Below are positions 49,424 to 57,969 of a stretch of DNA of 64,000 nt, in pieces. The notes below the pieces were generated by a model. The model saw only the letters and a list, made by a program, of their open reading frames with translations, did not search any database and was not told where the DNA came from. The number at the start of each line of letters is the position of its first letter. Positions within the stretch are counted from its first letter, which is position 1. The DNA is taken from assembly GCF_023517795.1 (NCBI RefSeq), contig NZ_CP082928.1:620001-684000 (forward strand), read 5' to 3'. The position numbers and the translations under genes were made by a program. The DNA comes from Pseudomonas fulva (GTDB lineage Bacteria > Pseudomonadota > Gammaproteobacteria > Pseudomonadales > Pseudomonadaceae).

Positions 49424-49549
49424 ATGACCCAGCGAATACCCGACCCGACCCAGGCACCCGACTTGCCGGGCGAGCCTCCACCCCTCGGCCAGCCTCAGCA
49501 ACCCGACAACGATGCGTTACCGGACAAGCCGCAGCCAGACCCCGTTTGA
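49424..49549 (+). CDS. Proline-rich small protein
   Basis: A 41-residue acidic, Pro/Gln/Asp-rich peptide (MTQRIPDPTQAPDLPGEPPP...), with a GAGGAA Shine-Dalgarno before the ATG at 49424. Unlike chance frames it has an extended low-complexity bias without Leu- or Arg-rich segments. I have seen similar short Pro-rich peptides near stress genes in Pseudomonas but cannot name one with certainty. Confidence 0.5.
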   Translation: MTQRIPDPTQAPDLPGEPPPLGQPQQPDNDALPDKPQPDPV

Positions 49550-49595
49550 GCACGCGCGCATGACCGGCCGTCATCCATCAGGCAGGAGTGAACAT

Positions 49596-50018
49596 ATGGT
49601 CGCCTTCGAACCGCAATCGCAACCCGAACGACAGGGCCCGGCACCCCAGAACGTAAGAGGCTGGGAGCGCCTGTTGTCCATCGGTGGCGGGCTGCTGCTG
49701 GCCGTGCTGGGCGCCAGCAAGCATGGCCAACAGGGCAAGCGGCAGTTGAGCGTCGGCGGCTTGCTGCTGTTGCGCGGGCTGAGCGGACATTGCAGCGTGA
49801 AGAGCGCGGTGGACGACCCGCTGGCCGAGATCCGCTACCTGCGTGCCCGCGTGCAGCGCTTGCAGGAGCTGGTGCTGATGGCCGAGGAAGTGGCCGAGCG
49901 CACCCAGGCAGCCCCGGTGGTGCCCGTTGCCGTTGCCCCGGCGCCGGTCCCGCCTGCGCCAATGGATCCGGGCTCGCCGATCGCCGACGAATTCGCCAGC
50001 CGCGAACAGAGCCGCTAG
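49596..50018 (+). CDS. Small membrane protein (YgaP/DUF2892-like) with Pro-rich tail
   Basis: A 140-residue protein. Two hydrophobic stretches (ERLLSIGGGLLLAVLGASKH, RQLSVGGLLLLRGLSGHCSV) resemble the YgaP-type hairpin membrane domain. A coiled-coil-like segment follows (AEIRYLRARVQRLQELVLMA) and a PVAVAPAPVPPAP linker. The ATG at 49596 has CAGGAG 9 bp upstream. It is the first of a run of four co-directional envelope-protein genes (to 51543). Confidence 0.65.
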   Translation: MVAFEPQSQPERQGPAPQNVRGWERLLSIGGGLLLAVLGASKHGQQGKRQLSVGGLLLLRGLSGHCSVKSAVDDPLAEIRYLRARVQRLQELVLMAEEVAERTQAAPVVPVAVAPAPVPPAPMDPGSPIADEFASREQSR

Positions 50019-50063
50019 CCAGCCTTACGTATCGCCCTTTTCATGCATCACAGGTGTAGTCAT

Positions 50064-50477
50064 ATGGACAACGACAGCAAAGACCGCCCGCACAAGCGCC
50101 CTGCCAGGATCATTTCCGGGCACTGGCAGCACGATGCCCAGGAGCAGCTGCGCGCCCGCATCCAGGCCGAGCAGTCGCATACCGATGAACTGGAAGCCCT
50201 GGCGAACATCGCCCGCTCCACCATCGCCGACCTGGAAAACCCCGATGCCGCGCCATCGCCGGATCGCCTGCGCGAGGCCGCACGCCAGCTCGCCGCCCTG
50301 CGCGACACCCTGAACAACTACAGCGGCCATGCGGCGCACAGCGTCGACCGCTTTGCCCGCCAACACCCACTATGGCTGGCAGCCGGCGGCCTGGCGGCAG
50401 GCCTCCTGGTCAGCGGCGTGCTGTGCAAACGCCGCAGCCGCAAGGACGGCTACCCACAAGGAGGAGCGCTGCGATGA
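50064..50477 (+). CDS. YqjD/ElaB-like membrane-anchored protein
   Basis: A 137-residue protein with a long charged helical N-terminal region (RARIQAEQSHTDELEALANI) and one C-terminal TM segment (WLAAGGLAAGLLVSGVLC) ending in basic residues. This is the ElaB/YqjD/YgaM plan: stationary-phase, ribosome- or membrane-tethering proteins. Its TGA overlaps the next ATG (ATGA), so the two are translationally coupled. Confidence 0.65.
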   Translation: MDNDSKDRPHKRPARIISGHWQHDAQEQLRARIQAEQSHTDELEALANIARSTIADLENPDAAPSPDRLREAARQLAALRDTLNNYSGHAAHSVDRFARQHPLWLAAGGLAAGLLVSGVLCKRRSRKDGYPQGGALR

Positions 50478-50878
50478 ACGATGATCCCCGGCACCCGCCA
50501 CTGGAGCCATCCCTGCTCGGCCTGCTGCGCCAGCTGACCCGGGAAGTACAGACGCTGTTCACCAAGGAACTGGCGCTGGCCAAGGTCGAGCTCAACGCCT
50601 CGCTGCAAGCCACCAAGACCGGTATCGCGGCGGTCGCCGGTGGCGCCATCGTGCTGCTGTGCGGCGTACTGATGCTGCTGCTCGCCGCCGTCTATGGCCT
50701 CAGCGAGGTGATGCCGCCGTGGGCGGCCGCGCTGATCGTCGGCGTGGTGGTCATCATCATCGGCCTGATCATGCTCAAGATCGGCCAGCAGAAATTCGCC
50801 CCTTCCCAACTCACCCCCGAGCGCACCCTGGATTCCTTGCAGAAAGACAAGGAAGCGGTGCAGAGGCAGATGTCATGA
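50474..50878 (+). CDS. Phage holin-like/YqjE family membrane protein
   Basis: 134 residues with an amphipathic N-terminal helix (LGLLRQLTREVQTLFTKELA) and two TM segments (AAVAGGAIVLLCGVLMLLLA; AAALIVGVVVIIIGLIMLKI). This is the YqjE/holin superfamily III (Phage_holin_3_6) pattern. Despite the name such proteins are usually chromosomal stress proteins, and no phage genes are near. It overlaps both neighbours by ATGA. Confidence 0.8.
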   Translation: MNDDPRHPPLEPSLLGLLRQLTREVQTLFTKELALAKVELNASLQATKTGIAAVAGGAIVLLCGVLMLLLAAVYGLSEVMPPWAAALIVGVVVIIIGLIMLKIGQQKFAPSQLTPERTLDSLQKDKEAVQRQMS

Positions 50879-51543
50879 GTGCCAATAGCAGCATTGCCGC
50901 CGAATCGCGCAAGCCACCGGAAGTTCTCGAGCAGGAAATCGATCAGCAACGTGATCGTATCGACGCCCTTATCGATGCCGTGGAAGCACGCCTGAAACCA
51001 CAACGACTGATCGACCAGGCGCTGGCCTACGGCCGTGAGAGTGGCGGCCTGGAGATGGCCGAGCGCCTGGGGCAGACCCTCAAGGCCAACCCGGTTCCCG
51101 TGGCCATGACCGCCATCGGCCTGGCGTGGCTGGCCGTGGAGCAGACCCGCCGGCACGCCCCGAAGGCGCCGGAGCCTGACCTGCCGGACGATCACGAATC
51201 CCTGGCCGAGGCCGTGCACAACGCCAGGCAGTCGCTGGAACAAGGTACCCAGGCCGCCCGGCGCAAGCTGCATGACCTGGCCGACGGCGCCAGCGCCGCG
51301 ACGGCGCAAGTCAAGCAGAGCGCGGATGCCGTAGGCCGGGCCGTGCACCGCCACCCCTGGGCCTTCGCCGCAGCCGGCTTGGCAGTGGGCGCGCTAGCCG
51401 GCCTGCTGGGCACCGGCCGCCAGCGTTCGCCTGAGGCGGACATCGCGCGGGAAACCTACGTGGTACCGGATATCGAAGCCGGTTTCGAGGAACTGGCCGA
51501 GGAGCTGGATGACGAGCCCCCCTTCCGCCCTGGCGCCATCTGA
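50875..51543 (+). CDS. DUF3618-domain membrane protein
   Basis: A 222-residue protein. The N-terminal DUF3618 motif (PPEVLEQEIDQQRDRIDALI) is followed by a hydrophobic stretch (PVPVAMTAIGLAWLAVEQ), a long charged linker, and a second TM segment (WAFAAAGLAVGALAGLLG). It ends with an acidic tail. It is the last gene of the 49596-51543 operon, coupled by ATGA to the YqjE-like gene, and a terminator follows. Confidence 0.75.
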   Translation: MSANSSIAAESRKPPEVLEQEIDQQRDRIDALIDAVEARLKPQRLIDQALAYGRESGGLEMAERLGQTLKANPVPVAMTAIGLAWLAVEQTRRHAPKAPEPDLPDDHESLAEAVHNARQSLEQGTQAARRKLHDLADGASAATAQVKQSADAVGRAVHRHPWAFAAAGLAVGALAGLLGTGRQRSPEADIARETYVVPDIEAGFEELAEELDDEPPFRPGAI

Positions 51544-51563
51544 CTTCAGGAAATCCAGAAACG

Positions 51564-51589
51564 AAAAAAGCGCCCTAGGGCGCTTTTTT
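51564..51589 (+). terminator. Rho-independent terminator of the envelope-protein operon
   Basis: AAAAAAGCGCCC-ta-GGGCGCTTTTTT is a perfect palindrome with a T-tract on either strand, 20 bp past the last stop codon. It can also end minus-strand transcription from the tRNA pair. Confidence 0.92.
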
Positions 51590-51630
51590 ACGTTGCTTCC
51601 GGGTGTTCAGTGGGCCCTGGAAGCGATATA

Positions 51631-51707
51631 TGGCGCAGCGGACGGGACTCGAACCCGCGACCCCCGGCGTGACAGGCCGGTATTCTAACCGACTGAACTA
51701 CCGCTGC
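51631..51707 (-). tRNA. tRNA-Asp(GTC)
   Basis: A 77-nt cloverleaf: acceptor GCAGCGG/CCGCTGC, discriminator G, encoded CCA, anticodon stem CCGGC/GCCGG with loop CTGTCAC (GTC), and T arm GCGGG-TTCGAGT-CCCGT. Confidence 0.97.
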
Positions 51708-51719
51708 GCATACCTCGAT

Positions 51720-51795
51720 TGGTGGGTGATGACGGGATCGAACCGCCGACCCTCTGCTTGTAAGGCAGATGCTCTCCCGGCTGAGCTAATCACCC
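51720..51795 (-). tRNA. tRNA-Val(TAC)
   Basis: A 76-nt cloverleaf: acceptor GGGTGAT/ATCACCC, discriminator A, encoded CCA, anticodon stem TCTGC/GCAGA with loop CTTACAA (TAC). It is 12 bp upstream of tRNA-Asp, so the pair is probably one transcript. Confidence 0.97.
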
Positions 51796-52116
51796 TTCAC
51801 TCTCGAAGTGGGGCGCATTCTAGAGAGCGACCTGCCCCTTGGCAACCCCCTTCGTGAAAAAAATTTATTGGCGATCCAAAGGCTTAGCAATCACTGCCAT
51901 TTGGCGGGGCAAATGACACAACGGCTTGATACAGGGTTGGCCTAATCCACCAGCGGAAGGAATAATGCGCCCTCGCGCGGGTCTGATCGTCGCGCGGCGT
52001 GCTTCCCCGTCCGCCGCCGGACTGCCCATGCGCTGCCCGAGGCAGCTGCCATGCGCCCGAATTGAAGATTTCCTGCGCGCCGCGGCGCGCACCCGTTAAC
52101 TGGAGACAACCCGCTC
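51796..52116. other. Intergenic region upstream of rdgC and the tRNA pair
   Basis: About 320 bp between divergent transcripts. I see no gene. The region just before rdgC is very GC-rich (CGCGCGGCGTGCTTCCCC near 51990-52010). The stretch 51855-51870 (GTGAAAAAAATTTATT) is AT-rich and probably holds the tRNA promoter on the minus strand. Confidence 0.5.
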
Positions 52117-53037
52117 ATGTGGTTTCGCAACCTGCTGGTCTACCGCCTTACCCAGGACGTCGACTTCGACACCGAAAAACTGCAGGCCGCACTGGCCGCC
52201 AAGCCGGCCCGCCCCTGCGCCAGCCAGGAACTGGCCACCTATGGCTTCGTCGCCCCGTTCGGCAAGGGTGAAGACGCGCCGCTGGTGCACGAGAGCCAGG
52301 GCTTCCTGCTGATCTCGGCGCGCAAGGAAGAACGCATCCTGCCCGGCAGCGTGGTCAAGGACGCCGTCAAGGAAAAGGTCGACGAGATCGAAAGCGAGCA
52401 GATGCGCAAGGTCTACAAGAAGGAACGCGAGCAGATCAAGGACGAGATCGTCCAGGCCTTCCTGCCCCGCGCCTTTATCCGCAAGTCGGCGACCTTCGCC
52501 GCCATCGCGCCGGCCCAGGGCCTGATCATCGTCAACGCCTCCAGCCCCAAGCGTGCCGAAGACCTGCTGTCGACCCTGCGTGAAGCCATCGGCTCGCTGC
52601 CGGTACGCCCGCTGACCGTGAAGATCGCCCCGAGCGCGACCATGACCGATTGGGTCAAGGCCCAGCAGGCTGCCGCCGACTTCCACGTGCTGGACGAATG
52701 CGAACTGCGCGACACCCACGAGGATGGCGGCATCGTGCGCTGCAAGCGTCAGGACCTGACCGGCGAAGAGGTGCAGCTGCACATGAGCTCGGGCAAGCAG
52801 GTCACCCAGCTGTCCCTGGCCTGGCAGGACAAGTTGTCCTTCGTGCTCGACGACAAGCTGGTGGTCAAGCGCCTGAAGTTCGAAGACCTGCTGCAGGAGC
52901 AGGCCGAGCAGGATGGCGGCGACGACGACCTGAGCCAGCAGGACGCCAGCTTCACGCTGATGATGCTGACCCTGATCGAGTTCCTGCCGGCACTGTTCGA
53001 AGCCCTGGGCGGCGAAGACACCCCACAAGGGCTCTAA
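52117..53037 (+). CDS. rdgC: Recombination-associated protein RdgC
   Basis: Ring-shaped DNA-binding protein that tempers RecA activity. The 306-residue product opens [20 protein letters not shown] and contains [20 protein letters not shown] and [20 protein letters not shown], all family landmarks. Length is normal. Its TAA stop (53035-53037) overlaps the start of repeat A5. Confidence 0.96.
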   Translation: MWFRNLLVYRLTQDVDFDTEKLQAALAAKPARPCASQELATYGFVAPFGKGEDAPLVHESQGFLLISARKEERILPGSVVKDAVKEKVDEIESEQMRKVYKKEREQIKDEIVQAFLPRAFIRKSATFAAIAPAQGLIIVNASSPKRAEDLLSTLREAIGSLPVRPLTVKIAPSATMTDWVKAQQAAADFHVLDECELRDTHEDGGIVRCKRQDLTGEEVQLHMSSGKQVTQLSLAWQDKLSFVLDDKLVVKRLKFEDLLQEQAEQDGGDDDLSQQDASFTLMMLTLIEFLPALFEALGGEDTPQGL

Positions 53038-53154
53038 AGGCTGCTGCGCGTCGGCCCTGCGGCGTTAAAAATAGGCTCGAAATGCTCATGTACAAAAGTA
53101 CACTCCGCTTTCTCGCCTATTTTTGCCTTGCAGGGCTCTAGCTCGCGCGCCTTT
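53036..53154 (+). repeat. Family A palindromic element, copy A5
   Basis: Short copy with arms AAAGGCTGCTGCGCG and CGCGCGCCTTT. Its inner stem has changed to AAAATAGGC/GCCTATTTT and its tip to TGTAC-aaaa-GTACA, both retaining base pairing. It begins on the rdgC stop codon. Confidence 0.85.
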
Positions 53155-53287
53155 CAATTGCAGCTGTTCTCTAACAACAGTCCAATACCCCACCCCATCT
53201 GACAGCCACCGCTGTCTATCCAACAATAACTGGCCGCACAGCGCTCCGCCTTCGGAGCCTGCTACGGCTTCATAGAGAATTTCTGCC

Positions 53288-54226
53288 ATGTCCGCCCTGA
53301 TCGCCCTCAGCCGCTTCGTCGGCAACACCTTTGCCATCTGGGTTCTGCTGTTCGCCGTGTTGGCGTTCATGATCCCTGGCGCATTTCTACCGCTTACGGC
53401 ATTCATCGTGCCACTGCTCGGGTTGATCATGTTCGGCATGGGTCTGACCCTGAAGACCGAGGACTTCCGAGAGGTAGCTCGGCATCCGCTGCGCGTGCTG
53501 GTCGGCGTGCTCGCCCAGTTCATCATCATGCCGGGCATGGCCTGGCTGCTCTGCCAGCTGTTCGCTCTGCCGCCGGAAATTGCCGTTGGCGTGATCCTGG
53601 TCGGCTGCTGCCCGGGCGGCACCGCCTCCAACGTGATCACCTGGTTCGCCAAGGGCGACGTGGCGCTGTCCGTCGGCATCACCGCGGTGACCACCTTGCT
53701 GGCGCCGATCGTCACCCCGGCACTGATCTGGCTGCTGGCCTCGGAGTGGCTGCCGGTGTCGTTCTGGGCGATGTTCAGCTCGATCCTGCAGATGGTGCTG
53801 CTGCCGATCGTCCTCGGCCTGGTGGCCCAGCGCCTGCTGGGCGAGCGGGTCAAGCTGGCGGTCGAGGTGCTGCCGCTGGTATCGGTGGTGTCCATCGTCG
53901 CCATCGTCGCCGCGGTGGTGGCGGCCAGCCAGGCGAAGATCGCCGAATCGGGCCTGATCATCATGGCCGTGGTGATGCTGCACAATACCCTCGGCCTGGG
54001 CCTCGGTTATCTGGCCGGCGTGTTGACCGGCATGCCGCTGGCGCAGCGCAAGACGCTGTCCATCGAGGTCGGCATGCAGAACTCCGGGCTTGGCGCGGCC
54101 CTTGCCAGCGCACACTTCTCGCCATTGGCGGCGGTGCCCAGCGCGCTGTTCAGTGTGTGGCACAACCTCTCCGGCGCGCTGCTAGCGACCGTGCTGCGCC
54201 GCATCAAGGATGAGCGCGACAAGTAA
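53288..54226 (+). CDS. BASS family sodium-dependent transporter
   Basis: A bile acid:sodium symporter-fold inner-membrane protein (10 hydrophobic segments, 312 residues). The two crossover motifs are visible: GCCPGGTASNVITWFAKGDV and EVGMQNSGLGAALASAHFSP. Bacterial members carry diverse organic anions; the substrate here is unknown. It follows rdgC and repeat A5. Confidence 0.9.
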   Translation: MSALIALSRFVGNTFAIWVLLFAVLAFMIPGAFLPLTAFIVPLLGLIMFGMGLTLKTEDFREVARHPLRVLVGVLAQFIIMPGMAWLLCQLFALPPEIAVGVILVGCCPGGTASNVITWFAKGDVALSVGITAVTTLLAPIVTPALIWLLASEWLPVSFWAMFSSILQMVLLPIVLGLVAQRLLGERVKLAVEVLPLVSVVSIVAIVAAVVAASQAKIAESGLIIMAVVMLHNTLGLGLGYLAGVLTGMPLAQRKTLSIEVGMQNSGLGAALASAHFSPLAAVPSALFSVWHNLSGALLATVLRRIKDERDK

Positions 54227-54249
54227 GCGGACGTTAGCAACAACCGCCA

Positions 54250-54313
54250 TGGGTGGGCTAAAGCCCACCCTACAGCACATACACATCGATCGTAGGGTGG
54301 GCTTCAGCCCACC
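54250..54313. repeat. REPIN-like pair of short palindromes
   Basis: Two copies of GTAGGGTGGGCTTYAGCCCACC in opposite orientation (54250-54273 minus, 54291-54313 plus), each a hairpin GGTGGGCT/AGCCCACC. They look like inverted REP units between the BASS gene and the gdx riboswitch. Confidence 0.75.
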
Positions 54314-54423
54314 AGCCAGTATGAATTGATGGCAGCGTGCTCTCCCACGCATAGACACGACGATCTGCTTTATCGCAACACCTCGCGTCCAACCGACTTG
54401 CCCAAGCATGCTCTTCATGCACA

Positions 54424-54490
54424 ATAGCGGTGCACGCCGGGGACGACCCCGGGTTTGCGTGCCTACTGCCGGGGACGACCCCACCGCTAT
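54424..54490 (+). promoter_or_regulatory. Guanidine-II (mini-ykkC) riboswitch upstream of gdx
   Basis: Two hairpins with the identical loop ACGA on GC stems: CCGGGG-ACGA-CCCCGG (54437-54452) and GGGG-ACGA-CCCC (54471-54482). Tandem ACGR-loop hairpins just before an SMR gene are the mini-ykkC signature, the guanidine-II riboswitch class. In the known mechanism guanidine binding brings the loops together and exposes the Shine-Dalgarno. Here a 9-bp stem (54424-54432 with 54482-54490, ATAGCGGTG/CACCGCTAT) closes around both hairpins, and the Shine-Dalgarno (TGAGGG, 54494-54499) follows it. Confidence 0.9.
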
Positions 54491-54503
54491 CCGTGAGGGT
54501 CAT

Positions 54504-54821
54504 ATGTCCTGGATCATCCTGTTCTTCGCCGGCCTGTTCGAGGTCGGCTGGGCCGTCGGCCTGAAGTACACCGACGGCTTCACCCGCCCGCTTCCCACCG
54601 TGCTGACCATCGCCGCCATGCTGGTCAGCCTGGGCCTGCTCGGCCTGGCCATGAAGGAACTGCCCCTGGGCACCGCCTACGCCATCTGGACCGGTGTGGG
54701 CGCCGTGGGCACAGTGATCGCCGGGATCATCCTGTTCGGCGAGTCCATGGCGCTGGTCCGCCTGGCCAGCGTGGCGCTGATCATCTGCGGCCTGGTCGGC
54801 TTGAAGATGAGCCACGGCTGA
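54504..54821 (+). CDS. gdx: Guanidinium exporter Gdx (SugE), SMR family
   Basis: A four-helix small multidrug resistance transporter, proton-coupled exporter of guanidinium. It is 105 residues with the conserved Glu14 in [35 protein letters not shown], and the Gdx-type GESM motif. The riboswitch directly upstream identifies it as the guanidine branch rather than the EmrE branch. The ATG at 54504 lies 4 bp from TGAGGG. Confidence 0.94.
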   Translation: MSWIILFFAGLFEVGWAVGLKYTDGFTRPLPTVLTIAAMLVSLGLLGLAMKELPLGTAYAIWTGVGAVGTVIAGIILFGESMALVRLASVALIICGLVGLKMSHG

Positions 54822-54826
54822 AACGA

Positions 54827-54852
54827 AAAGCCCGCCGATTGGCGGGCTTCTT
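54827..54852 (+). terminator. Terminator after gdx
   Basis: GCCCGCC-gatt-GGCGGGC followed by TTCTTC lies 9 bp past the gdx stop codon. It is also next to the end of the convergent MFS-PlsC gene. Confidence 0.8.
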
Positions 54853-54855
54853 CAT

Positions 54856-56730
54856 TCAGCGATTATCCCCACGCAGGGCCTGCACCTCGGCCTGCAACAC
54901 CTGGCGGGTCGCCGCCGTTGCCTCGATGGGCGCGCCCACCACCAGGTCGACCCGCGACCAGAAGCGGCGGAACAGGCCCTTGCGCGGATCACGGCTGAAG
55001 AAACTGCCCCACAAGCCGCCCAGCGCCATGGGAATCACCGGCACCGGGTAATCCTGGAGGATGCGCTCGACGCCCGCCTTGAACTCGTCGATCTCGCCGT
55101 CGGCGGTCAGCTTGCCCTCGGGGAAGATGCACACCAGCTCGCCGTCGCGCAGGTACTCGCCGATGCGCTTGAACGCCGCATCGAACACCAGCAGGTCCTC
55201 GCTACGCCCGGCGATCGGCACCGTACCGGCGGTGCGGAAGATGAAGTTGAGCACCGGCAGGTTGTAGATCCTGTAGTACATGACGAAGCGCACCGGCCGG
55301 CGCACCGCACCGCCGATCAGCAGCGCATCGACGAACGACACGTGGTTGCACACCAGCACCGCCGGCCCCTCTTCCGGAATCGAGTCGAGGCCCTTGTGCG
55401 ACACCCGGTACATGGAGTGGCCGAGCATCCAGATCAGGAAGCGCATGGTGAATTCGGGGACGATCTTGAAGATGTAGCTGTTCACTGCCACGTTCATCAG
55501 CGAGATGACCAGGAACAGCTGGGGAATCGACAGCCCGGCGACGCTGAGGAACAGGATCGACACCACTGCCGATACCACCATGAACGCCGCATTGAGGATG
55601 TTGTTGGCGGCGATCACCCGCGCCCGCTCGTTCTCGGCGGTGCGCGACTGGATCAGCGCATACAGCGGCACGATGTAGAAACCACCGAACACGCCGATGC
55701 CGAGAATCGAGGCCAGCACCCACCAGGCGTGGCCGAAGCCCAGCAGCGCCAGCCAGTCGTAGGGCTGCGCCGCCTCGGGAATGCCCCCCGACGCCCACCA
55801 CAGCAGAATACCGAACACCGACAGGCCGATGGAGCCGAACGGCACCAGGCCGATCTCCACCTTGCGTCCGCTCATCCGTTCGCAAAGCATCGAGCCCAGG
55901 GCGATGCCCACCGAGAATACGGTAAGGATCAGCGTCACCACGCTCTCGTCGCCGTGCAGCCACTCCTTCGAATAGGCCGGGATCTGCGTCAGGTACACCG
56001 CGCCGAGAAACCAGAACCACGAGTTGCCGACCAGCGAGCGCGACACCGCCTTGGGTTGCGTCAGGCCCATGCGCAGGGTCAGCCAGGTCTGCCGGAAGAT
56101 GTTCCAGTCCAGGGTCAGGTCCGGCAGCGCCGCACTGGCCTGTGGAATGCCGCGGGCCGACAGGTAGCCGAGCATCGCCACCAGCACCACCGAGGCGGCG
56201 ACGATCACCCCGTAATGCGCACTGGTGAGCATGAGACCGGCGCCGATGGTGCCGGCCAGGATCGCCAGGAAGGTGCCCATTTCCACCAGCGCGTTGCCGC
56301 CGACCAGCTCTTCGGGCTTGAGCGCCTGGGGCAGGATCGAGTACTTCACCGGGCCGAACAGCGCCGATTGCAGGCCCATGGTGAACAGCACCGCGAGCAT
56401 CAGCGTCAGGTTGCCGAGCAGCACACCCGCCGCACCGACGGCCATGATGAAAATCTCGAAGAACTTCAGCCGACGGATCAGCAGGTCCTTGGCGAACTTC
56501 TCGCCGAACTGGCCGCCAAGGGCGGAAAACAGGAAGAACGGCAGGATGAACAGCATGGCGGCGACGTTGACCAGCAGGTCGCGATCCGTGTCGAGGTTGA
56601 GCTTGAAGAGAATCGCCAGGATCAACGACTGCTTGAAGATGTTGTCGTTGAATGCACCGAGCAGCTGGGTGATGAAGAACGGCAGGAAGCGCCGGCTTTT
56701 CAGCAGAGCGAATTGCGATTGCTGACTCAT
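54856..56730 (-). CDS. MFS transporter-PlsC acyltransferase fusion (LplT/Aas-like)
   Basis: A 624-residue two-part protein. Residues ~1-400 are an MFS lysophospholipid-type transporter (FITQLLGAFNDNIFKQSLIL at the N-terminus, NALVEMGTFLAILAGTIGAG). Residues ~420-600 are a PlsC acyltransferase with the HX4D motif in CNHVSFVDALLIGG and the FPEGKLTADG motif. It lacks the AMP-binding domain of enterobacterial Aas. It may flip lysophospholipid inward and reacylate it from acyl carriers. P. aeruginosa has an equivalent near rdgC (PA3267, from memory). Confidence 0.9.
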   Translation of the reverse strand: MSQQSQFALLKSRRFLPFFITQLLGAFNDNIFKQSLILAILFKLNLDTDRDLLVNVAAMLFILPFFLFSALGGQFGEKFAKDLLIRRLKFFEIFIMAVGAAGVLLGNLTLMLAVLFTMGLQSALFGPVKYSILPQALKPEELVGGNALVEMGTFLAILAGTIGAGLMLTSAHYGVIVAASVVLVAMLGYLSARGIPQASAALPDLTLDWNIFRQTWLTLRMGLTQPKAVSRSLVGNSWFWFLGAVYLTQIPAYSKEWLHGDESVVTLILTVFSVGIALGSMLCERMSGRKVEIGLVPFGSIGLSVFGILLWWASGGIPEAAQPYDWLALLGFGHAWWVLASILGIGVFGGFYIVPLYALIQSRTAENERARVIAANNILNAAFMVVSAVVSILFLSVAGLSIPQLFLVISLMNVAVNSYIFKIVPEFTMRFLIWMLGHSMYRVSHKGLDSIPEEGPAVLVCNHVSFVDALLIGGAVRRPVRFVMYYRIYNLPVLNFIFRTAGTVPIAGRSEDLLVFDAAFKRIGEYLRDGELVCIFPEGKLTADGEIDEFKAGVERILQDYPVPVIPMALGGLWGSFFSRDPRKGLFRRFWSRVDLVVGAPIEATAATRQVLQAEVQALRGDNR

Positions 56731-56825
56731 CGAGACCTTTCCTTATGCGGATTCGATGAGCATTGGACTGCAACGGCCCGGGCAAAGCCACAGCCGCGGA
56801 GATTTTTGTCGACCGCTGCGCCTTT

Positions 56826-57716
56826 TCAGTTGAACAGCGGGTTGCCGCGCAGCCGCGCCACCGCCAGGTCGACGAAGGCGCGTACCTTGGCCGGCGCCTG
56901 GCGGCCTTCGGGATACAGCACGTGGATCGGCAGCGGCGGCTCCTCGAAGCCATCGAGCACGATCTGCAGGGCGCCCTCCTGCAACGCCTGGCCGACCTGA
57001 TAGTGCAGCACCCGGGTCAGCCCCCAGCCAGCGCGCGCCGTGGCGATGGCCGATTCGTTGGTGTTGCACTGCAGCACCGGATCGACGAGCACCCGTTGGC
57101 CCTCGGCAAAGCGCCACTCCGGCGAGGCCCAGGCGCTCTGCGAAACGGCGATACGGTGGTGTTTCAGCTCGGCGGGCGTGGTCGGTACGCCATATTTCGC
57201 GAGGTAGGACGGCGCCGCACAGATCACCCGGCGCACCGAGCCGACCTGGATGGCGGTGAAGCCCGAGTCCGCCAGGTGACCGATACGCACTGCCACGTCG
57301 ATGCCCTCATCGACGATGTTCACCGGGCGGTCGACGAAAAAGGTCCGTGCGTGCATGCCCGGATAGGCATCCAGGTAATCGAGCACCAGGGGCAGCACGT
57401 GCAGGTGGCCGAACATCGACGCCGCGGTGACGGCCAGGGTGCCGGACGGCTCGGCGTAATGGCCGGCCGCGGCCAGTTCCGCCTCGGCGATGTCGGCGAG
57501 AATGCGCCGGCAGTCCTGCAGGTAGCGACTGCCCGCATCGGTGGTCTTCACCGAGCGCGTGGTGCGCACCAGCAGCCGTGCGCCGATCAGGTCCTCGAGG
57601 CCGGCGACGATGCGTGTCACCGCCGGCGCGCTCATGTGCAGCTGCCGCGCGGTACTGGCGAAACTGCCCGTCTCCGCGACCTTTACGAATACCCGCATTG
57701 CCTGCCAACGATCCAT
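56826..57716 (-). CDS. LysR family transcriptional regulator
   Basis: A 296-residue LTTR: N-terminal winged HTH (WQAMRVFVKVAETGSFASTA, APAVTRIVAGLEDLIGARLL) and a LysR substrate domain (~90-290). The second-helix pattern suggests the CrgA/DhcR-type group. It lies on the same strand as the flanking fusion genes, not divergent, so its target is uncertain. Confidence 0.9.
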   Translation of the reverse strand: MDRWQAMRVFVKVAETGSFASTARQLHMSAPAVTRIVAGLEDLIGARLLVRTTRSVKTTDAGSRYLQDCRRILADIAEAELAAAGHYAEPSGTLAVTAASMFGHLHVLPLVLDYLDAYPGMHARTFFVDRPVNIVDEGIDVAVRIGHLADSGFTAIQVGSVRRVICAAPSYLAKYGVPTTPAELKHHRIAVSQSAWASPEWRFAEGQRVLVDPVLQCNTNESAIATARAGWGLTRVLHYQVGQALQEGALQIVLDGFEEPPLPIHVLYPEGRQAPAKVRAFVDLAVARLRGNPLFN

Positions 57717-57862
57717 CTGCCCGCTCCTCTGCTCAAGCGCTGGCTGCGCTGGTGGCGCAGCCCAGCGAGTATGCCGTATCCAAGCGTCTTGAGCGGCGAT
57801 GCCATTTAAGGCTGCACGGTCAGGCGCCTATGCAGGAGCGCATGCCTGCCATCCGCAATCGC

Positions 57863-57884
57863 GTAGGAGAGGCTTCAGCCTCGA
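57863..57884 (+). repeat. Possible REP-like palindrome
   Basis: GTAGGAGAGGCTTCAGCCTC (57863-57882) is a hairpin of a type scattered in Pseudomonas intergenic spaces. Only one clear unit is present. It lies in the 253-bp space between the LysR gene and the PNPOx-FNR fusion; the rest of that space shows nothing. Confidence 0.4.
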
Positions 57885-57969
57885 GCTCTTGTGCGCCCTG
57901 CCGGCCGAATTCGAGCCTGAAGGCCCACAAAAGCTGCGCGGACTGCCACAGATTCGGTTGCTGCACCGA

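Noticed and set aside
50474..50878. Holin-like annotation suggesting a prophage remnant
   Set aside because: The protein is of the chromosomal YqjE/holin-superfamily III type; no lysis, capsid, integrase or tail genes are near, and the flanking genes are YqjD-like and DUF3618 proteins.
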